Below are positions 1-4,676 of a stretch of 6,373 nucleotides of DNA, one piece after another. The position numbers and the translations under genes are program-made. The stretch spans positions 1-6,373 of the forward strand of contig DESG01000042.1 of assembly GCA_002361175.1 (NCBI GenBank), read 5' to 3'. Below the pieces are notes generated by a model that was given only the letters and a program-made list of their open reading frames with translations, did no database searches and was not told where the DNA came from. The DNA is from Lachnoclostridium sp. UBA3320. GTDB lineage: Bacteria; Bacillota; Clostridia; Lachnospirales; Lachnospiraceae. Positions within the stretch are counted from its first letter, which is position 1. Every line of letters begins with the position of its first letter.

Positions 1-50
1 ATAACTATTACAATTTCTATAAAAATTTTTGGAATTAATTTAAAGTTAGG

Positions 51-79
51 TTGATTGTAAAGAAAAAAAATGGTATGAT
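51..79 (+). promoter_or_regulatory. Extended -10 promoter for the beta-helix gene
   Basis: TTGATT at 51-56 (four of six to the -35 consensus) is followed after exactly 17 bases by TATGAT at 74-79 (five of six to the -10 consensus). The three bases before the -10 are TGG, giving the TGn extension of extended -10 promoters. Transcription would begin near 86, leaving a leader of about 30 bases before the start codon at 117. This is a sigma-A type housekeeping promoter by sequence; no operator-like repeat is obvious. The 50 bases upstream are AT-rich and hold nothing else I can name. Confidence 0.72.
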
Positions 80-97
80 AAAATTAACAGCAGTAAG

Positions 98-104
98 AAA
101 GGGG
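98..104 (+). promoter_or_regulatory. Ribosome binding site of the beta-helix gene
   Basis: AAAGGGG lies 12 bases before the ATG at 117. It is the only purine-rich Shine-Dalgarno-like stretch in the leader and supports the chosen start, which is directly followed by a signal peptide. Confidence 0.6.
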
Positions 105-116
105 ATATAAAAATAA

Positions 117-1538
117 ATGGAAAAAAATTCTATAATTAAATTATACAAGTTATCTGCTCTTTGTATCACAACAATTTTTTCGCTGAATATAGCAACCTAT
201 AAGGCAGATGCTGCTGAAGTTGATGTTTCAAATGTTAAAGAAATGGAACAGAGCTTATCTAATGCACAAGATAATGCTTCAGCTGAAAATCCATATATAA
301 TATCGGTAAAAGCAGGAAATTATAAACTTAATTATGCAATTAATATTCCAAGTTATACTACACTCGTTTTTGAACCCGAAGCTAAAATTTCATGCAGTGA
401 AGATTATGCTATTCGCATATCTTCTGCAAGTGTTAATTCTGTTGTTGATGGCGGCTATTTCAAGGGAACTGGTATATTTGCTAATGGTGGAAAAAATATT
501 ACTATAAAAAATACAACTCTAGATTCACCATCTGACTGTGGTATTCTCATTAAAGGAGATACTTCTAACGTTCTTGTTGAAGAAAACTCTGTTAAAAAAA
601 CTAAAAGATTTTCAATAGCACTTATGGGAGCAGATTGCAAAGGAGATATTCAGAAAAATTTTATTACTCAGTCAGAAGATATTGCTTTATATTTGTATAA
701 TTCATCTTTTAAAGGTGATATATCAGACAATTCTATTAAAGACTGTAAAAAAACTGCTATTTATACTGGCGGTACTGCGATTAATGGTGATATTAACGAT
801 AATACTATTAAAAATGTAAAAGGACATGGTATTGGAATTTATCATGGTTCACATGTTAATACTATTGATGGCAATAAAATGAACAATATTGGTGGTCTTA
901 ATAATGGAGGTAATGGCGATTGTGGCATTATGATAAATGCTGATGAAGGTTCTGGCAATAAGGCAACTCCTACTTATGTCAAAAATATTACTAATAATAC
1001 TATTAAAAATGTCACTTACTCTGGTATTAAATTATATGCAGGCCCTAGTGGCGGTAATGATAACAGTCGTGCTAATCAGGACAAGGCATATATTGAGAAA
1101 AATATCAAAGGAAATACACTTTACAATATAGGTACATATAAACATAGCAAGGATTGGAAAAAAGAAATTCAAAATGGTGGAAGATACGGCGCACAGACGG
1201 GAATTTATTTAGATGCTCATTCAAGAGTTTATGGCGATATTTGTCAAAATAAGATTACAAAAACAAATCTTCATGGAATTTACCTGCGTGTTGGTGCTGT
1301 TGCTAAAGATATTTACAGTAATACAATTACAGATGTAGAAGAAGATGGAATATGTGTTAATAAAAAAGCTAAGGTCAACGGTGTCATAAAAAATAATAAA
1401 ATCACCAATGCAAAAACCAGTGGCATCTGCGTGCGTGAAGGTGCAACTGTTAATACAGTTTCAGATAATACTTTTAAACAAATTGGTTATAAAAATATTG
1501 CTGTACTAGATAATAGTAAAATTAAAAAACAGTACTGA
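117..1538 (+). CDS. Secreted right-handed parallel beta-helix repeat protein
   Basis: A 473-residue protein with an N-terminal signal peptide: lysines at 3, 8 and 11, a hydrophobic core at about 13-28, and an A-D-A motif at 30-32 suggesting cleavage before A33. From about residue 60 to the end it is made of coils of about 24 residues, clearest at 175-247 and 371-469. Each carries a G/N-D-I-x-x-N-x-I or N-x-I-T pattern followed by G-I-x-I/L/V, typical of the PbH1 repeats of the pectate-lyase-like fold. The first part (about 55-115) resembles the opening of that fold, where a short strand caps the helix. Family members bind, cut or epimerise polysaccharides. I see no recognisable catalytic constellation, so activity on glycan is only an inference from the fold. 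There is no LPxTG, S-layer or transmembrane anchor, so it is probably released or loosely wall-bound. It appears monocistronic, with its own promoter, and is convergent with hicB. Confidence 0.85.
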   Translation: MEKNSIIKLYKLSALCITTIFSLNIATYKADAAEVDVSNVKEMEQSLSNAQDNASAENPYIISVKAGNYKLNYAINIPSYTTLVFEPEAKISCSEDYAIRISSASVNSVVDGGYFKGTGIFANGGKNITIKNTTLDSPSDCGILIKGDTSNVLVEENSVKKTKRFSIALMGADCKGDIQKNFITQSEDIALYLYNSSFKGDISDNSIKDCKKTAIYTGGTAINGDINDNTIKNVKGHGIGIYHGSHVNTIDGNKMNNIGGLNNGGNGDCGIMINADEGSGNKATPTYVKNITNNTIKNVTYSGIKLYAGPSGGNDNSRANQDKAYIEKNIKGNTLYNIGTYKHSKDWKKEIQNGGRYGAQTGIYLDAHSRVYGDICQNKITKTNLHGIYLRVGAVAKDIYSNTITDVEEDGICVNKKAKVNGVIKNNKITNAKTSGICVREGATVNTVSDNTFKQIGYKNIAVLDNSKIKKQY

Positions 1539-1564
1539 AAAATTTAAATGCTGCTGTTGAAGAA
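1538..1564. repeat. Direct repeat, left copy
   Basis: This 27-base stretch recurs at 2156-2182 in the same orientation with one mismatch (A at 1542, G at 2160). The last 22 bases, beginning TTTAAATGCTGCTG, are identical. This copy begins on the last base of the beta-helix gene's stop codon. The two copies are 618 bases apart and bracket the hicB gene, its promoter and its hairpin. Identity of this length by chance in a 6-kb window is very unlikely. The origin is unknown: duplicated target, recombination site, or duplicated gene end. Confidence 0.85.
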
Positions 1565-1570
1565 GTGCAA

Positions 1571-1608
1571 TAAGCCTGCCTGTGACTACTGTATCACAAG
1601 CAGGCTTA
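1571..1608 (-). terminator. Hairpin between convergent genes, probable hicB terminator
   Basis: Two 15-base arms (1571-1585 and 1594-1608) enclose an 8-base loop. On the + strand there is one C/A mismatch in the stem. On the - strand the same position becomes a U-G wobble, so the fold is better on the hicB transcript, whose stop codon lies 15 bases upstream. No good U tract follows on either strand (the - strand continues TTGCAC), so it is not a textbook intrinsic terminator. It may serve both convergent genes or protect 3' ends. Confidence 0.6.
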
Positions 1609-1623
1609 CATTAACAAAATCCT

Positions 1624-2025
1624 TTATTTTGCTTGTGCCATTGATAATAAGGTATCTTGTAAAAGTTTAGAGAAATTGATATTATTTTTTTCAGCAAAAG
1701 TATTTAACCATGTAGGAATAGTAAGGTTTTTCCTTACAGCCTTTTCACCATATTTTTTTTCGTAAGCGTCAATGTCTAATAATAACATATTTATCATACA
1801 GCCAGTTTCAGCAGTTATTTCAGAATAGTCGGAAGCACGTGGAATTTTCTCTCCATCTTCAAGTTCTCCTAATATCCATCCACTGGCTGCGTCAATCCCC
1901 ATTTCAATAGCCTGTTCCAAGTCTTTTCCCTCTGTCACACAACCAGGTAAGTCTGGAAATTCTACCACATATCCTCCGCTTTGGTCTGTAAAAGGCTTAA
2001 ATACAGCCGGATAAATTAATTTCAA
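1624..2025 (-). CDS. hicB: HicB-family antitoxin, apparently without HicA
   Basis: 133 residues from a TTG start at 2025. The N-terminal part (about 1-60) has the HicB partial RNase H-like fold signature: M-K-L-I-Y-P-A-V, then Y-V-V-E-F-P-D-L-P-G-C at 19-29 and T-E-G-x-x-L-E-Q-A. The C-terminal part (about 98-127, K-N-L-T-I-P-x-W-L-N then N-F-S-K-L-L-Q) is a ribbon-helix-helix DNA-binding domain, as in HicB subtypes that repress their own promoter. HicB normally neutralises the mRNA-cleaving toxin HicA, encoded beside it. Here neither flank shows a HicA-like frame. An ATG at 2040 is in frame but overlaps the ribosome binding site and has none of its own; the TTG start gives the standard family N-terminus. 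The gene has its own promoter and lies inside a unit bounded by direct repeats. It could be a remnant of a TA pair, an anti-toxin guarding against a distant HicA, or a solitary regulator. Confidence 0.88.
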   Translation of the reverse strand: MKLIYPAVFKPFTDQSGGYVVEFPDLPGCVTEGKDLEQAIEMGIDAASGWILGELEDGEKIPRASDYSEITAETGCMINMLLLDIDAYEKKYGEKAVRKNLTIPTWLNTFAEKNNINFSKLLQDTLLSMAQAK

Positions 2026-2033
2026 TATTATTA

Positions 2034-2038
2034 CCTCC
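2034..2038 (-). promoter_or_regulatory. Ribosome binding site that fixes the TTG start of hicB
   Basis: A perfect GGAGG on the - strand lies 8 bases before the TTG at 2025. The alternative ATG at 2040 overlaps this site, and the bases upstream of that ATG are purine-poor. This makes TTG the better start despite the available ATG. Confidence 0.8.
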
Positions 2039-2090
2039 ATTTATATAAATTGAGTACCTGGTGCTAAAAGCCTCGCTTGTTTCATATAAT

Positions 2091-2294
2091 TTACATTATA
2101 ATGCGTATTATGCGCATTGTAAATAATTCTATAAAGGAATTATTGATGAGCAGGAAAAAGTTTAAATGCTGCTGTTGAAGAACTTTACTTTTTGTTTTCG
2201 TTTCTTTGATATCTGACTCAATGTTATTTTTTTCACATTTAACGCAAAAATTACTATTACTTAAAAGCTCGGATCCGCAATATTTGCAATTCAT
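2091..2294 (-). CDS. Small zinc-ribbon protein, probably truncated at the repeat
   Basis: A 67-codon frame. Residues 1-21 form a short zinc ribbon with C3-x-x-C6-G and C17-x-x-C20, the usual N-terminus of many small Firmicutes zinc-ribbon proteins; the glycine that normally follows the second pair is replaced by E21. A lysine-rich linker runs to residue 37. From residue 38 the frame is simply the direct repeat, then the hicB upstream region and promoter read backwards, giving a low-complexity hydrophobic tail. The start at 2294 is 12 bases after the stop codon of the 768-residue gene, and its ribosome binding site TAGGAG overlaps that stop (TAG), so the two are likely translationally coupled. 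I infer that the original gene was longer and lost its 3' part when the repeat-bounded unit arrived. A genuine short adaptor protein is the alternative. Confidence 0.6.
   Translation of the reverse strand: MNCKYCGSELLSNSNFCVKCEKNNIESDIKETKTKSKVLQQQHLNFFLLINNSFIELFTMRIIRIIM
2095..2123 (-). promoter_or_regulatory. hicB promoter
   Basis: On the - strand TTTACA (2123-2118) and a perfect TATAAT (2100-2095) are separated by exactly 17 bases. Transcription would begin near 2088 and give a leader of about 60 bases before the TTG start. The site lies inside the tail of the upstream zinc-ribbon ORF. Confidence 0.75.
2101..2117. promoter_or_regulatory. Candidate operator within the hicB promoter spacer
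   Basis: The whole 17-base spacer, ATGCGTATTATGCGCAT, is an inverted repeat: five-base half sites ATGCG and CGCAT, and two further matching pairs around the centre, with one mismatched pair. A symmetric site lying exactly between -35 and -10 is where a ribbon-helix-helix repressor such as HicB would block RNA polymerase. Binding by this HicB is inferred from family behaviour. CATTATAATG at 2094-2103 is a second, overlapping palindrome. Confidence 0.55.
2122..2144. repeat. Perfect 8-base inverted repeat upstream of the hicB promoter
   Basis: AATAATTC (2122-2129) and GAATTATT (2137-2144) flank a 7-base loop and overlap the outer edge of the -35 element. The stem is AT-rich and weak as RNA, and no U tract follows on the - strand, so a terminator for the upstream operon is unlikely. 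It could be a second operator half or simply AT-rich coincidence. Confidence 0.35.
2156..2182. repeat. Direct repeat, right copy
   Basis: Matches 1538-1564 at 26 of 27 positions, same orientation. On the - strand it is read as residues 38-46 of the zinc-ribbon ORF. The zinc-ribbon reading frame appears to lose its natural continuation from here on, as expected if this is a junction. Confidence 0.85.
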
Positions 2295-2306
2295 GACTAT
2301 TCTCTC

Positions 2307-4613
2307 CTATTTTAACACTCTGGCATCTGGATTAATATCCACCCTCGGAGTTACATTGTCTTTTGAAATATATATATTATACAGTTTATCAACTATATCA
2401 TTTGCAATTCCAGATTCAATATTCTGCTTACTACACATCCCAGATCTTACCAAGTTCAAAAACACTCCACGACAAATTGCTCTATTCTTTTGAGGATCTG
2501 TTTCACTAATGCTATAGTTTTGTGACGTCATAAATGTTTCTGCAGCAAATACCGAATTTTCAAAAGCACGTCTTTGATAATTGTCATCAATAGCCATAAC
2601 AACACTATGATAACATTCAAAATACGGATTTTGACCTTTACTCATTCCATATTTCAATTCATAATGTTCCATCATATATTGGTCCATCATTTTCTGAACA
2701 TAAGGAATTTGTATATCTTGCCTTGTTAGATTCCATACCTTCTCGTTTAATCTTACTAGTAACTTACTCTTTTTTAGATATGGCATCGCCCAATCCATAA
2801 TTTTCAACATATGAGCTCCACCATTAATTATTTTTCCAGCCGCAGTATAAGAAGCAAGAGCAAGACCACCCAACTGAACTTTTTCTAAAATAGAAGAATC
2901 TGAATCCGATGCCGAAAACATTTTAGACAAATTCCATATTCCCAAGCCCCATAATCCACAAAACGAAGATATTGCATGAATAGCAGTATTAGCCTTTTCA
3001 AAGCTCTTTCCTAACGATTCAAATTTCTCTTTATAAAATTTATCGACTGGTTCAAGAATTGAATTCGCCTGATTGCAAACTGAAGCCATAGTTTGAATTG
3101 ATTTTCTTGTAACCGTATACCTACCATATGTGTTTGAATCAATATTATGTTTCGAAGTAGTGCTCTTACCTGCCTTCTTTGAGTACGCCTTTCTACTATT
3201 GCTCAATGTAGTATAATGCTTTCCAACTGAGCTATTTAGTTTATCCACTCCGACTTGATTTACAATTCGCTCTACTACAACTACAAATAATTTCACATTT
3301 TCATCGGAGAAGTTCTCTCCTTCAAATACAATCTCTTCACTCTGATTTAGTTTTTTGTTATCTTCTTTTTCTTTGCTTTCCACTCCTAATATTCGAAGAA
3401 TTTCTTCGGAAGCCCACCTGCTAAACTTACTATATGTTTTACCATCCTCAGAAGTAATATAACCATTAATAATCGGCGTAAACAAAACATACGCACCGTA
3501 TATAAGATTAATGTCAGTTGCTTTACCTGTCTTACATCCATCTGCTATATTTTTTACCATGTCTGCTACCCTATCAAAAACCGTATATGTATGACAGGCG
3601 TGACTTTTAAAAGCCCAGACCTCTTCCCCATTAAAATACTGATCGTTATCTCGTTCTCTAGTAATTGCAATATATTCACGCTTTATGAATTCTTCCTTTT
3701 TTTCAAACGAACTAAATTTGTCTTTTAATATTTTTCCATACTCAGAATAGAATTTATGATATATAGGTGTTATTGCTGAAATAGATTCATAAGATATTTT
3801 TTTCTTCTTTGCCAATACATCGTCACATATTGAGTTATATAGAAGCGATGTGATTTCTTTAAACTTGTCAATGGAAGAAGCTTCAGAAGAATTACCCATT
3901 GCAGATGCAATTGCGACCAAACCACTTGCAATTTTTTTATCCACTCCACTGCCAGAAGAGTTTTCAACGCCATTTTTTTCTGTAATATTGTGTAACTGGG
4001 TAGAAATGTAACCAACAAACTCATGTAATTCAATAAAGCTATTTAACGATGCTTCAAAGAATGATTCCAAGTTTACTGACACTCCTTCAAATAAAAGCCG
4101 TAGAGTTCCAAATATTTCATTTTCATCTTTTTTATTATCTACCTGCGAGATGTATTCAGATTTAATATTTTGTATTTCAGTCTGAGCATTTCTACATACA
4201 TCCTCAAGACGTTCTAATCCATCTTCACTTACAATTGGTCGTTCTGTAATGATTACATCAACTTTCTCTATTTTCAGAATATCCTGCATCAAATCGCCCA
4301 TGTTCTGCTCGATTTGTGCACCTACTTCATCTGCCAATTCTCCAGCTCGATACATTCTCAAACAGGCTCTTAATGAACCGTTTGATTCAACCCAATTCGA
4401 AAACAATCCATTCTCAATATCGTTTACAATTGTCTCCATATAAGCATCAATAATTCCAGATATTCTACGCTGCAATTTATCATACTTTGATGCTTGCATT
4501 ACCTCATTGAGTTCGTCAGTTATCCTCTTATTCAACTGCTGAACCTCTTCTAAATATCTTTTATAGAAAGAGAAGTATCCCTCGGTATCTTCTTCTCTTA
4601 AACTGAAGTTCAT
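2307..4613 (-). CDS. Uncharacterised 768-residue helical protein in an ATPase operon
   Basis: I do not recognise a family. Residues 1-115 are strongly helical; two helices (about 45-72 and 80-112) are joined by a turn reading F-S-N-W74-V-E-S-N-G-S, which recalls the W-x-G hairpin of ESAT-6/WXG100 or LXG proteins without matching it exactly. Residues 128-212 are further helical heptad-like sequence, followed by a serine/glycine-rich joint at 217-248. A tyrosine-rich middle part spans about 275-410 and an acidic/lysine-rich linker 411-435. Residues 465-500 are basic and serine-rich. Hydrophobic stretches lie at 543-560 (F-C-G-L-W-G-L-G-I-W) and 578-598 (L-G-G-L-A-L-A), long enough to touch or enter a membrane but not clean transmembrane segments. 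There is no signal peptide. GGGAGGG at 4624-4630 lies 10 bases before the ATG and fixes the start. The gene follows the ATPase gene by 63 bases, across a terminator, and is tightly coupled to the zinc-ribbon ORF. Substrate, scaffold or pore partner of the ATPase are all possible. Confidence 0.85.
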   Translation of the reverse strand: MNFSLREEDTEGYFSFYKRYLEEVQQLNKRITDELNEVMQASKYDKLQRRISGIIDAYMETIVNDIENGLFSNWVESNGSLRACLRMYRAGELADEVGAQIEQNMGDLMQDILKIEKVDVIITERPIVSEDGLERLEDVCRNAQTEIQNIKSEYISQVDNKKDENEIFGTLRLLFEGVSVNLESFFEASLNSFIELHEFVGYISTQLHNITEKNGVENSSGSGVDKKIASGLVAIASAMGNSSEASSIDKFKEITSLLYNSICDDVLAKKKKISYESISAITPIYHKFYSEYGKILKDKFSSFEKKEEFIKREYIAITRERDNDQYFNGEEVWAFKSHACHTYTVFDRVADMVKNIADGCKTGKATDINLIYGAYVLFTPIINGYITSEDGKTYSKFSRWASEEILRILGVESKEKEDNKKLNQSEEIVFEGENFSDENVKLFVVVVERIVNQVGVDKLNSSVGKHYTTLSNSRKAYSKKAGKSTTSKHNIDSNTYGRYTVTRKSIQTMASVCNQANSILEPVDKFYKEKFESLGKSFEKANTAIHAISSFCGLWGLGIWNLSKMFSASDSDSSILEKVQLGGLALASYTAAGKIINGGAHMLKIMDWAMPYLKKSKLLVRLNEKVWNLTRQDIQIPYVQKMMDQYMMEHYELKYGMSKGQNPYFECYHSVVMAIDDNYQRRAFENSVFAAETFMTSQNYSISETDPQKNRAICRGVFLNLVRSGMCSKQNIESGIANDIVDKLYNIYISKDNVTPRVDINPDARVLK

Positions 4614-4623
4614 TATATTGTAT

Positions 4624-4630
4624 CCCTCCC
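4624..4630 (-). promoter_or_regulatory. Strong ribosome binding site directly after a terminator
   Basis: GGGAGGG on the - strand, 10 bases before the ATG at 4613. It begins one base after the U tract of the terminator at 4632-4670, so transcripts that read through carry an immediate strong translation signal. Confidence 0.8.
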
Positions 4631-4631
4631 T

Positions 4632-4670
4632 AAAAAAAATACCCCTTGATACATTTCTGCACCAAGGGGC
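4632..4670 (-). terminator. Intrinsic terminator between the ATPase gene and the 768-residue gene
   Basis: On the - strand CCCCTTG (4669-4663) pairs perfectly with CAAGGGG (4648-4642) across a 14-base loop. A flanking G-U pair can add an eighth pair. After TA comes a run of eight T (4639-4632). It begins 7 bases after the stop codon of the ATPase gene. This is a complete Rho-independent terminator inside what otherwise looks like one operon, and would lower or condition expression of the two downstream genes. Confidence 0.85.
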
Positions 4671-4676
4671 TGATTC

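Noticed and set aside
2038..2040. ATG at 2040 as the hicB start
   Set aside because: It overlaps the GGAGG that is correctly spaced for TTG at 2025, has no ribosome binding site of its own, and adds five residues not typical of the family N-terminus.
2122..2144. Inverted repeat as a terminator of the right-hand operon
   Set aside because: The stem is almost entirely A/T and no U run follows on the - strand. It overlaps the hicB -35 region instead.
2206..2493. A 95-codon + strand frame opposite the end of the 768-residue gene
   Set aside because: It is antisense to a well-supported coding region, and its product shows no recognisable motif. The same applies to the other opposite-strand or shifted frames at 455-640, 937-1131, 3770-4033, 4249-4443 and 4692-4904.
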